A DNA stretch of 32,504 nucleotides, taken from the NCBI GenBank assembly GCA_022567555.1, contig JADFGT010000022.1, positions 1-32,504 on the forward strand, given 5' to 3'. The DNA is from Armatimonadota bacterium. Its GTDB lineage: Bacteria; Armatimonadota; Fimbriimonadia; Fimbriimonadales; ATM1. How positions within the stretch are numbered: the first letter of the stretch is position 1; each line of letters starts with the position of its first letter. Below the pieces are notes generated by a model. That model searched no databases, was not told where the DNA came from, and saw only the letters and a list, made by a program, of their open reading frames with translations. This document shows, one piece after another, positions 8,087 through 14,209 of the stretch. The translations under genes were made by a program, and so were the position numbers.

Positions 8087-9061
8087 GTGGTTTTGCTGAA
8101 GCGCGTGTTGCGGTCGCCGGTTGGGGCCCAGGTTCTGAGAAGGCTCGCCTGGACCGTGCCCACTCTCGTTTTCATCACGCTGATAACTTTCATCGCGGGC
8201 GACCTCGCGCCGGGCGATCCGGCTGTGCGCAAGGCCGGCATGCACGGCGGCCAGGAAGCCGTGGAACTGATACGCGAAAAGATGGGTCTCAACCGGCCCC
8301 TTCATGTGCGTTACGCAGAGTTCGTTTGGAACGCGGCCCACTTCGAGTTCGGCGAGTCGCTGGTGACGCCGAGGGCAGTGAACGAGATCGTGCTCACGGG
8401 CATACAGCATACAGGCAGAATAGCGCTGCTGGCCATTCTGTTGGCGTCCGGTGTGGGGATCCTGTTGGGGGGAATCGCCGCCATCTGGCGCAACCGCGTT
8501 GCCGACCGATTGGCGGTTTCGTTCTCCACATTGGGCATCTGCATCCCGAACTTTGTGCTCGCGCCCGTACTGGTCTATATCTTTGCCATCTGGCTCGACC
8601 GGCTTCCCGTCGCGTGGCGGGACGACCCGGAAAGGGGACCCTGGATCTACTTAATACTGCCCGTCGCCATCATGGCTTTGCGGCCGGCCGCGGTGATTAC
8701 GCGCCTCACGCGGGCGAGCATGATAGACACACTCAGCCAGGACTTCATTAGGACAGCGTATGCGAAGGGCGTACCGTTCTGGCGGACGATCATTGTTCAC
8801 GCCCTTAGGAACTCACTTGTGCCGATCATGACCGCTGTCGGAACCAGCCTTGGGTTCCTGCTCACGGGGTCGTTCATCATCGAGACGGCATTTCTGATAC
8901 CCGGCCTCGGCTCGGCTTCAATAGACGCGATTCGCAAAGCGGACTACCCCGTGATCCAGGCCACCGTGCTCATCTTCGCCGTGCTGTTCATAGCGGTGAA
9001 CCTCCTTGTTGACTTACTGCTGCCGCTCATTGACCCGCGGATAAAGGAGGGCGCGGCCTGA
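8087..9061 (+). CDS. oppB: ABC transporter permease, DppB/OppB family
   Basis: A 324-aa inner-membrane permease of the dipeptide/oligopeptide family. Six membrane segments are visible (about residues 21-40, 103-126, 138-160, 178-202, 245-268 and 285-312). The EAA loop that docks on the ATPase is DFIRTAYAKGVPFWRTIIVHALRNSL (about 218-243). The large first periplasmic loop contains GDPAVRKAG and LGLNRP-like MGLNRPLHVRY, both usual. GTG 8087 with GAAGG seven bases upstream is taken as the start; TTG 8093 and GTG 8105 are alternatives. It joins the next permease gene by TGATG. Its first ~30 codons' DNA is partly duplicated upstream. Confidence 0.9.
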   Translation: MVLLKRVLRSPVGAQVLRRLAWTVPTLVFITLITFIAGDLAPGDPAVRKAGMHGGQEAVELIREKMGLNRPLHVRYAEFVWNAAHFEFGESLVTPRAVNEIVLTGIQHTGRIALLAILLASGVGILLGGIAAIWRNRVADRLAVSFSTLGICIPNFVLAPVLVYIFAIWLDRLPVAWRDDPERGPWIYLILPVAIMALRPAAVITRLTRASMIDTLSQDFIRTAYAKGVPFWRTIIVHALRNSLVPIMTAVGTSLGFLLTGSFIIETAFLIPGLGSASIDAIRKADYPVIQATVLIFAVLFIAVNLLVDLLLPLIDPRIKEGAA

Positions 9062-9867
9062 TGCGCGGACTGCTGTTCTGGGGGAGCGTCGTTTTCCTCG
9101 CCCTTCTGCTCCTGTTCGCCGTCTTCGGGCCGCAGATCAGGCACGGTCCGTTCGAAATCGTTGGTTCGCCCTACATAAAGCCGAGCGCCGACGCGTGGCT
9201 CGGGACGGACGAACAGGGCCGCGACATCTTCAGCCGCCTGGCCTACGGCGCCAGGGTCAGCCTCCTCATCGGCCTATCGGTCGTCACGGTCGGCATTCTC
9301 GTGGCGCTGATTGTCGGCACCGGAGCCGGCTACGGAGCCCCATGGCTGAACACCGTTCTGATGCGCTTCACGGACGGCATGTTCGCTTTTCCGGACATTC
9401 TTCTCGCGATCCTCATCGTCGGCATCGTAGGCCCCAGTTTCTGGGCGGTGTTCGGGGCGCTCGCGGTCATCGCGTGGCCCAGCATGGCGCGGCTGCTGCG
9501 CAACCAAGTGCTGAGCCTGAAGGAGCAGGAGTTCGTCACCGCGTCGCGCGCGCTGGGCGCGGGCCACTGGCACGTCGTCTTCAAGCACATCCTCCCGCAC
9601 TTGGTTGGTCTGATATCGGCGGTGGCGATGGTCGAGGTGGCGATGATAATCCTAGCCGAGAGTTCGCTCAGTTTCCTCGGCATCGGCGTCCAGCCGCCGA
9701 CCCCGAGCTGGGGCTCCATGATCAACACCGCGCGGACGGTCATGCGGTCGGATATCCTGCCGCTGCTGTGGCCGTGCCTGATTCTCAGCCTCACGATCCT
9801 TGCCCTGAACTTCGTGGGCGACGGGCTGCGTGACCGGTTCGACCCGAAGTCGGCGGCGGGCGGTTAG
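9061..9867 (+). CDS. oppC: ABC transporter permease, DppC/OppC family
   Basis: A 268-aa partner permease. After the first helix it shows the family segment LGTDEQGRDIFSRLAYGARVSL (about residues 49-70). The EAA loop is EFVTASRALGAGHWHVVFKHILPHL (about 157-181), followed by AESSLSFLGIGVQPPTPSWG, also typical. The ATG overlaps the oppB stop by one base and has an SD (AAAGGAGGG). The end of the gene, encoding GDGLRDRFDPKSAAGG, and the ~45 bases after it recur downstream. ATPase genes do not follow; unrelated small genes do. Confidence 0.92.
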   Translation: MRGLLFWGSVVFLALLLLFAVFGPQIRHGPFEIVGSPYIKPSADAWLGTDEQGRDIFSRLAYGARVSLLIGLSVVTVGILVALIVGTGAGYGAPWLNTVLMRFTDGMFAFPDILLAILIVGIVGPSFWAVFGALAVIAWPSMARLLRNQVLSLKEQEFVTASRALGAGHWHVVFKHILPHLVGLISAVAMVEVAMIILAESSLSFLGIGVQPPTPSWGSMINTARTVMRSDILPLLWPCLILSLTILALNFVGDGLRDRFDPKSAAGG

Positions 9868-9909
9868 GCCCAAAGCCGGAACTGCGCAGGGGCGGTCGTT
9901 CGGTATAGA
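9807..9909 (+). repeat. Native oppC 3' end and downstream segment (repeat unit A)
   Basis: This is the source-like copy: the last 19 or so codons of oppC, its TAG, and a ~45-base segment (GCCCAAAGCCGGAACTGCG...) ending in GGTATAGAA, a -10-like sequence. Copies occur at 10696-10800, 12060-12150 and 12865-12925. Confidence 0.85.
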
Positions 9910-9911
9910 AG

Positions 9912-9938
9912 TCCTTCAACAATGAGATTGTTGCAGGA
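9912..9938. repeat. Palindrome P4
   Basis: TCCTTCAACAAT, centre GAG, ATTGTTGCAGGA; one mismatch in the arms. It directly follows the -10-like element of unit A and is followed by TTTGAAT, as is P6. Confidence 0.85.
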
Positions 9939-9988
9939 TTTGAATTTGACAACGCACGTTCATCGTGCCAGACGGGCTTGAGATGGCG

Positions 9989-9994
9989 TACAGT
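9989..9994 (+). promoter_or_regulatory. -10 element before the lipoprotein gene
   Basis: TACAGT lies six bases before the GTG at 10001 and no SD intervenes. This supports a leaderless transcript and the GTG as the start. Confidence 0.35.
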
Positions 9995-10000
9995 GATCGC

Positions 10001-10573
10001 GTGACCTCAAACCGGTGGAGCTATCTTGCGGCAGTTCTGCTGTTGTGTACCGGCTGCGGCACGCGACAGGACAGTACGACAGCCGGTCGCGCCGGTTCTG
10101 CGGCGGAGAGCGTTCAGGCTCAGGAAATAGTGGTGCCTGAGATGGGTGAGCCCTCGAGTGCCTTGATGGCTTATTTCAGCGGCAAGGAGAGCGTCAAAGA
10201 CCTTATTGAGGAGTGGACGGACACCGATTGGGTGACGACAGCAGACGACGTTATGCGCCATAACCTCATTCCTATCCGACTGCTCTATATGGGGAAAGAG
10301 GGTTGGGTCGCAATACTGCACATGCGAGGGAGTAGAAGCGCTTCCAGCAATGCGAATCTCATGCATGCACGTGGCCAGGCGATCCTGCAGCTCGGCGTGG
10401 AGGGCGTCCTGCTCGCGAGCAAGAGAGAGTTCAGCGATGAGATCGCTCAAGGCCTCTATGCCATGTCGCCAGATGACCGCAGAATATTGATTGCGTTGTT
10501 AGATCAAGCGAAGCGCCAACATCCAGACGGTGAAGCGCAGATTGAGCGCTTTAGGTCTCAACTCCCTGACTAA
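10001..10573 (+). CDS. Putative lipoprotein of unknown function (cassette gene 1)
   Basis: A 190-aa protein with a short export signal: TSNRW, then SYLAAVLLL, then a lipobox-like CTG before C19. The mature part is polar and mostly helical by eye (ALMAYFSGKESVKDLIEEW, DDRRILIALLDQAKRQHP). No known domain is recognised. GTG 10001 is chosen for signal length and the close -10 element; ATG 9983 in the same frame would add six residues. The gene lies between copy A of the oppC tail and the palindrome preceding copy B. Codon use appears less GC-biased than in oppC (more A/T third positions), which hints at acquisition. Confidence 0.6.
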   Translation: MTSNRWSYLAAVLLLCTGCGTRQDSTTAGRAGSAAESVQAQEIVVPEMGEPSSALMAYFSGKESVKDLIEEWTDTDWVTTADDVMRHNLIPIRLLYMGKEGWVAILHMRGSRSASSNANLMHARGQAILQLGVEGVLLASKREFSDEIAQGLYAMSPDDRRILIALLDQAKRQHPDGEAQIERFRSQLPD

Positions 10574-10594
10574 CCGCTCCTGTTTTATCTGTTT

Positions 10595-10628
10595 GCCCCC
10601 ATATCCCCGCGCAGCGCGATGTGGGGGC
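10595..10628. terminator. Stem-loop after the lipoprotein gene
   Basis: GCCCCCATATC (10595-10605) pairs with GATGTGGGGGC (10618-10628), one mismatch, loop of 12 bases. There is no T run, so it may end transcription only weakly or belong to the local palindromes. Confidence 0.4.
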
Positions 10629-10657
10629 CTGCACGCGCATACCGGTTCCAACCGAGA

Positions 10658-10691
10658 CCCTCAACATCAGGCTGCGCCGGGATGTTGAGGG
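10658..10691. repeat. Palindrome P5 (11-bp arms, 12-nt loop)
   Basis: CCCTCAACATC (10658-10668) and GATGTTGAGGG (10681-10691). The outer bases CCCTCAAC are those of the P1/P2 family. It ends five bases before repeat copy B of the oppC tail. Confidence 0.85.
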
Positions 10692-10695
10692 AGTC

Positions 10696-10800
10696 GAACT
10701 TCGTCGGCGACGGGCTGCGAGACCGGTTCGACCCGAAGGCCGCGGAGGGACGTTAGACCCAGAGAGGGAACTGCGCCCGGGCGGCCGTTCGGTATAGAAT
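10696..10800 (+). repeat. oppC 3'-end copy B with promoter-like end
   Basis: It matches 9807-9909 through the coding end, stop codon and downstream segment. In frame it would read NFVGDGLRDRFDPKAAEGR then stop, so only the last residues differ from OppC. It ends in GGTATAGAAT, the -10-like element (TAGAAT at 10795-10800) that stands 33 bases before the start of the next gene. Confidence 0.85.
10795..10800 (+). promoter_or_regulatory. -10 element of cassette gene 2, carried on oppC-tail copy B
   Basis: TAGAAT inside TATAGAAT. Transcription would start near 10807 and leave a ~27-base leader containing the SD GGAGG (10819-10823) for the ATG at 10834. No -35 match is seen. Confidence 0.4.
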
Positions 10801-10833
10801 GGTCGAGACGAATCTAATGGAGGTCAATGGATC

Positions 10834-11889
10834 ATGACATCGGTGGTTTTTTCGTTATTCGCGGCGGCCGCAGCTTCGCTTGGCGCCGCAGGATGGGCCG
10901 GCCCGGCCGGACAGGCTGAAAAGCAGCCGGCCCAGGAAGCGGTGAAGATTGCCTGCGCGGCGATTGATATCTCGAACGATCAGGTTCAGCAGCGGGAGCG
11001 GATAGTCCGGCTGCTGCAGGCCCCTCAGGCCGTCCCGGAGAACCCGGCGCTCGACCGGAAGGTCACCGTCACCTTCCAGGATGCGACGCTGTCCGACGTG
11101 TTGAAGTGGCTCTCCTCGGAGAACGTGAACTTCATTGCGGAGAGCACACAGATCTCGGCGGACCGCAAGGTCACGATGAGTGTCAAGGAGCAGCCGCTTC
11201 GGGACGTCATCGAGGCCCTGGCGGACGCGTTCAACGCGCGCTGGAGCCGCCAGGGCGAGATCTACGTTCTCAAAGAGGGCCGGCTCGCCTACTCGGTCCC
11301 GGCGATCGCGGGCGCGCCGCAACTCCTGGGCAGGCTGTTCGAGACAATGCCTGAGGGGGCGTTCAGACTCGCGCCGCCTATAAATGAAGAGCGGCTGGAG
11401 GCGCTGAAGGGGCGGTTAGGCAAGGCCATGGAGCAATTTCGGCTGGAGATGCCCCCCGAGCGGTTCCTGACGGTCCCCGAGCCGGGAGACAAGGGGCTGC
11501 GGCTGCGACTGGAGGGCCAGGAGTTTCAGGAGCTTCTGAAGGGGCTGCCCGAGCTCCGGAAGCACATGAAACTGGAGGGTCCGGAATTCCAGGCGCTTCT
11601 GAAAAGGCTGCCCGAGATCCGGTCCTTCATGAAACTCGAGGCCCCGGAGATGATTGAGCGCGTCAGAGGGCTCACCCGCCATGGCATCGGAATGGAGAAC
11701 GTCGGCGAACTGATGGACAGCCTGACGAAGGAGCAGTGGGCCACGCAAGAAAAGCGCGGCTACCTGACTCCGGATGACCTGAGCGAGAAGCAGCGAGCGC
11801 TGTTCGGGCACCTTCCTTCGGAGGGGTCCTGGAGCGTCACCGTGGTGATAGGCGAGCGGAAGCTGACGATAAAGAACTCAGGAAAGTAA
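10834..11889 (+). CDS. Exported protein with secretin/TonB short N-terminal (STN)-like domain and LEG-EFQ repeats (cassette gene 2)
   Basis: A 351-aa protein. A signal peptide covers about residues 1-22 (VVFSLFAAAAASLGAAGWAG). Residues ~72-135 (VTVTFQDATLSDVLKWLSS ... VTMSVKEQPLRDVIEALADAF ... YVLKEG) resemble the STN/secretin N-domain fold. That fold is seen at the start of secretins and TonB receptors, but no outer-membrane barrel follows. Instead residues ~225-273 hold two 21-residue repeats and part of a third (RLEGQEFQELLKGLPELRKHM, KLEGPEFQALLKRLPEIRSFM, KLEAPEM), encoded by 63-bp units at 11506-11568 and 11569-11631. The ending WSVTVVIGERKLTIKNS looks beta-rich. SD GGAGG lies ten bases upstream. 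Function unknown. Confidence 0.7.
   Translation: MTSVVFSLFAAAAASLGAAGWAGPAGQAEKQPAQEAVKIACAAIDISNDQVQQRERIVRLLQAPQAVPENPALDRKVTVTFQDATLSDVLKWLSSENVNFIAESTQISADRKVTMSVKEQPLRDVIEALADAFNARWSRQGEIYVLKEGRLAYSVPAIAGAPQLLGRLFETMPEGAFRLAPPINEERLEALKGRLGKAMEQFRLEMPPERFLTVPEPGDKGLRLRLEGQEFQELLKGLPELRKHMKLEGPEFQALLKRLPEIRSFMKLEAPEMIERVRGLTRHGIGMENVGELMDSLTKEQWATQEKRGYLTPDDLSEKQRALFGHLPSEGSWSVTVVIGERKLTIKNSGK
11506..11652 (+). repeat. 63-bp in-gene tandem repeat (2.3 units)
   Basis: Units 11506-11568 and 11569-11631 plus a partial third at 11632-11652 encode 21-residue amphipathic repeats starting (R/K)LEG-x-EFQ-x-LLK. Differences are mostly conservative, so the repeat is under coding constraint. Confidence 0.8.
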
Positions 11890-11933
11890 CGGCCGCGAAG
11901 TCGAGGCAGGCGACTCGCTGTTGCAGCCGAAAT

Positions 11934-11971
11934 GAGCGCGGGGCCGCCTGGCGAAAGGCGATCCCGCGCTC
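11934..11971 (+). terminator. GC-rich stem-loop after cassette gene 2
   Basis: GAGCGCGGG (11934-11942) pairs perfectly with CCCGCGCTC (11963-11971) across a 20-base loop; TCGTTT follows. It lies 44 bases after the stop codon, a plausible but not canonical intrinsic terminator. Confidence 0.45.
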
Positions 11972-12020
11972 TCGTTTCGCGGGGCCCCATTCTATGTAGA
12001 ATGACCCGTGTGGCCGTCGT

Positions 12021-12049
12021 ATCCTGCAATAATGAGGTTGTTGAAGGAT
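12021..12049. repeat. Palindrome P6 (degenerate) with upstream -10-like element
   Basis: ATCCTGCAATAAT, GAG, GTTGTTGAAGGAT is a decayed version of P4/P8. It is preceded by TATGTAGAAT (11993-12002) and followed by TTGAAT, the same order of parts as after oppC. This places a promoter-palindrome block before copy C. Confidence 0.7.
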
Positions 12050-12059
12050 TTGAATCGTC

Positions 12060-12150
12060 TCCCTCAACTTCGTCGGCGACGGGCTGCGAGACCGGTTCGA
12101 CCCGAAGTCTGCGGCGGGCGGTTAGAGCCATAGCCCGTAAATCTGCGGGG
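12060..12150 (+). repeat. oppC 3'-end copy C
   Basis: It reads in frame SLNFVGDGLRDRFDPKSAAGG then TAG, with the same protein end as OppC. Compared with the native end it differs at GTG/GTC, CGT/CGA and TCG/TCT, all silent. The post-stop segment (GAGCCATAGCCCGTAAATCTGCG) is more diverged and the terminal TATAGAAT is absent. Confidence 0.85.
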
Positions 12151-12235
12151 ATGTGGGCTGGGGGCAGGAACCTGCGGCTCACGCGCTGTATATCGGTGGT
12201 ATGGTGACGGCAACTTCCGAAGGAGGAGAGAGAAA

Positions 12236-12733
12236 ATGGTGTACAGAAAGACCAACTTCCATATGAGCATAACTTTGGCCGCGGCGATGCTGCTGGTTAC
12301 GGCGACCGCATCGTTCCAGGCGACCACGGTGCCGGTGGCCGGAGACCAATTCACTCTTGCAGTACTCGATCCGGGGAGAAGCTGGGTCGACGAGGAGGGG
12401 ATTACGCACGTTCGTGGTTTGATCCTCGAGGTGGCCTTTATCGGGGATTTGGTAGGAACCGTCATTCAGCATCTCAATTACAATATTGACCCGTTCGGCG
12501 ATGGCGACTTGCATGGCTCCGCCGAGTTTGACGGCGCTCTTATTGGCGTGGGGGCGGGCGCGCTCGTAGGTAGGTTCGCCGGCGACATCAGCGGGGGTGT
12601 CTTCACGGTCGAATCAATTGGACGCGGAACCTTGGGAGGCGCGAGAGCGCACAGCAGGGTGACAACTACCGGCGTCCTTGGTAGCGGGGTGGCCATGTAT
12701 ACCGGGATAGTCCGTTTCCCGCAGGGTCAATAG
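12236..12733 (+). CDS. Small exported beta-rich protein of unknown function (cassette gene 3)
   Basis: A 165-aa protein with a signal peptide (VYRKTNFHMSITLAAAMLLVTATASFQA; cleavage near residue 28). The mature part has alternating short beta-like stretches and glycines (HVRGLILEVAFIGDLVGTV, GSAEFDGALIGVGAGALVGRF, GRGTLGGARAHSRVTTTGVLGSGVAMYTGIV). The pattern recalls single-domain barrels of the allene-oxide-cyclase-like type found in secreted bacterial proteins, but this is only an impression. The SD AGGAGGAGAG stands close to the ATG. It sits between oppC-tail copies C and D, and a perfect 34-bp palindrome follows its stop codon by 22 bases. No partner gene is evident. Confidence 0.65.
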   Translation: MVYRKTNFHMSITLAAAMLLVTATASFQATTVPVAGDQFTLAVLDPGRSWVDEEGITHVRGLILEVAFIGDLVGTVIQHLNYNIDPFGDGDLHGSAEFDGALIGVGAGALVGRFAGDISGGVFTVESIGRGTLGGARAHSRVTTTGVLGSGVAMYTGIVRFPQGQ

Positions 12734-12755
12734 AGACGACGGAGGGTCTGCGTCA

Positions 12756-12789
12756 GCCGCCCGCAGGTTCAATTGAACCTGCGGGCGGC
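12756..12789. repeat. Perfect 34-bp palindrome P7
   Basis: GCCGCCCGCAGGTTCAA is followed immediately by its reverse complement TTGAACCTGCGGGCGGC, with 17-bp arms and no mismatch. It follows cassette gene 3. Its right half and about 50 downstream bases recur in altered form at 13951. Confidence 0.95.
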
Positions 12790-12864
12790 GCGGCGCCTGT
12801 TTCAGGGCTCTAACCGGCCCGAACGGGGCTCCTACGGGGCCAGATGGCGCGGGAATAGGATAAA

Positions 12865-12925
12865 CGCCGGCGGGCAGTTAGGCCAAGAGCCGGAACTGCG
12901 GAGGCGGGGCCGTTGGGTATAGAAT
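12865..12925 (+). repeat. oppC-tail copy D (downstream part only) ending in a -10-like element
   Basis: GCCGGCGGGCAGTTAGGCC, then AAGAGCCGGAACTGCG, match the end of the oppC coding sequence and the downstream segment of unit A. The coding part upstream is missing. It ends in GGGTATAGAATT (TAGAAT at 12920-12925) and runs directly into palindrome P8, as unit A runs into P4. Confidence 0.75.
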
Positions 12926-12952
12926 TCCTTCAGCAATGAGATTGTTGAAGGA
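12926..12952. repeat. Palindrome P8
   Basis: TCCTTCAGCAAT, centre GAG, ATTGTTGAAGGA; one arm mismatch. It has the same position relative to the -10-like element as P4 has in unit A. Confidence 0.85.
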
Positions 12953-13026
12953 TGAGAAGCGCCGCAAATCAGCCGCGCAGTTTGCTGCAGCGGTTGCATT
13001 TGCCTGTTAACTCCATCGACATAGAA

Positions 13027-13752
13027 TCATGTCTTCATCATGTTCCGTTTATGCTTTGAGTGCCAGAGTCTGTTTTCCGCATCAGAGGCCTTTGCCACTG
13101 CGTCTCCCATCGGTGTAATCTGTGCCTCCGAATAGTTCCCGTCCGGGACGACCACTAAACCCGCTTGAGCCAACTCAGTCACATCTCTTTGAAAGCCCTC
13201 ATAATTGCCCCAAGACGCAACGAGTTCTTTCCATAGGTTGGGATAGAGATAAAGTTCTGAAAGCGACCTGGAGTCGCCAAATTGATTAACCAAATACTCT
13301 ACCTCCGAGGCTTTCAGAATCTCCACGATTTGGGATTCCTTTTCCGGGTGGTCGGCCGCGGTCGCAACGGAGACTTCGGACATGATCTTCTCTGCAACCT
13401 TTCTAATCTGTTGCTCCGTATCAACAGGCGACGCAGGAATCTTCTGTTCTGAGTATCGGCTTTCGAGATACTTTGAGTAGTAGGTATCGTCTTGCATCTC
13501 CGGACGGAATTTTGTCTGAAGGAGAAACAGGCTAAGGAGGAAAACTGGTACGTTGACCACCGCAGCGACTACAAGGACTCCGGATGCCCAGCCTGGTGTT
13601 TGGATGGAGGCTGCAGCAGTTAGAAACGAGGCATCTACGATGGCAAGCCCCGCTAGCCACGCAGCCAGTAGCTGAATGGGCTTTGTGATCCGGTGGGGGG
13701 TAATCCGGGTTCCAGCCAATTGTCGCGATGCCTCAGGAGGCGGTTGATTCAT
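13027..13752 (-). CDS. Two-helix membrane protein with soluble C-terminal region (cassette gene 4, inverted)
   Basis: A 241-aa protein. Two membrane helices lie near the N-terminus (about residues 24-48, PIQLLAAWLAGLAIVDASFL, and 57-80, SGVLVVAAVVNVPVFLLSL). A charged linker follows (LLQTKFRPEMQDDTYYSKYL), then a helical soluble region that ends with a winged-helix-like strand pair (DVTELAQAGLVVVPDGNYSEAQITPMG). I do not recognise a named family; comparable two-TM proteins with such a tail are scattered in accessory regions. ATG 13752 is preferred to 13806 because the extra residues look non-coding. Lower GC and the opposite orientation set it apart from its neighbours. Confidence 0.7.
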   Translation of the reverse strand: MNQPPPEASRQLAGTRITPHRITKPIQLLAAWLAGLAIVDASFLTAAASIQTPGWASGVLVVAAVVNVPVFLLSLFLLQTKFRPEMQDDTYYSKYLESRYSEQKIPASPVDTEQQIRKVAEKIMSEVSVATAADHPEKESQIVEILKASEVEYLVNQFGDSRSLSELYLYPNLWKELVASWGNYEGFQRDVTELAQAGLVVVPDGNYSEAQITPMGDAVAKASDAENRLWHSKHKRNMMKT

Positions 13753-13929
13753 CTGTCGCCCGTCGTGGCCCCGCCTGCTGAGGCCTTCGACGCGGCCGGT
13801 GTGCATGGTACCTCTCCGCAGCGGCGAATCGAGCGCCGTGCCACGCCGGGTGCCCGGGTGGTGAGACTGAGTGATGCCTGAATCGTGTGCCGTGGACAGG
13901 TTGGCGGCGCCGAATTCTCCACGGCCCGG

Positions 13930-14001
13930 CGGGGCCGGTTTAGGTTCAAATGAACCTGCGGGCGGGGTCTGTGGGCGGCCCGTGGCGTGTTTTAGGGCTC
14001 A
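13930..14001 (+). repeat. Diverged partial copy of the P7 right half and its downstream segment
   Basis: TGAACCTGCGGGCGG (13951-13965) equals 12774-12788, and further on GGGCTCAAATCGGCCTGAAC parallels GGGCTCTAACCGGCCCGAAC near 12805. A short palindrome remains (GGTTCA-AA-TGAACC, 13943-13956). It leads straight into the 21-bp array. The rest of 13753-13930 shows nothing recognisable. Confidence 0.6.
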
Positions 14002-14169
14002 AATCGGCCTGAACGGAGCCCCAATCGGCCCTAACGGAGCCCCAATCGGTCCTAACAGAGCCCCAATCGGCCCTAACGGAGCCCCAATCGGTCCGTACAG
14101 AGCCCCAATCGGTCCGAATGGAGCCCCAGTCGGCCTGAGCGGGGCTCAAACTAGCCCGTACGGGGCTCG
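14002..14169 (+). repeat. Tandem array of eight 21-bp units
   Basis: Consecutive units start at 14002, 14023, 14044, 14065, 14086, 14107, 14128 and 14149. The consensus is AATCGG(C/T)CC(T/G)AACGGAGCCCC with about 0-7 differences per unit. The last two units are the most diverged. There are no spacers. Because 21 is a multiple of three, both strands stay open; in one frame it would read a GPNGAPI heptad. Two helical turns per unit and the position just before a gene would suit a protein-binding array. Confidence 0.92.
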
Positions 14170-14209
14170 GACCAAGATAATCTATGCCTGTTGGGAGTAT
14201 GAACGTCCC

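Noticed and set aside
7893-8099. A 68-aa ORF with NTRRVEGV repeats upstream of oppB
   Set aside because: It is a translation of palindromes P2/P3 and the broken oppB-start copy; it starts inside oppA and has no SD.
9912-12952. Integron attC sites and cassette array
   Set aside because: The layout ORF-palindrome is similar, but arms (GTTGAGG/CCTCAAC) do not fit GTTRRRY/RYYYAAC, and no integrase gene or attI is in the window. The oppC-tail copies are also not an integron feature.
14002-14169. CRISPR array
   Set aside because: The units are contiguous with no spacers, and no cas genes are present.
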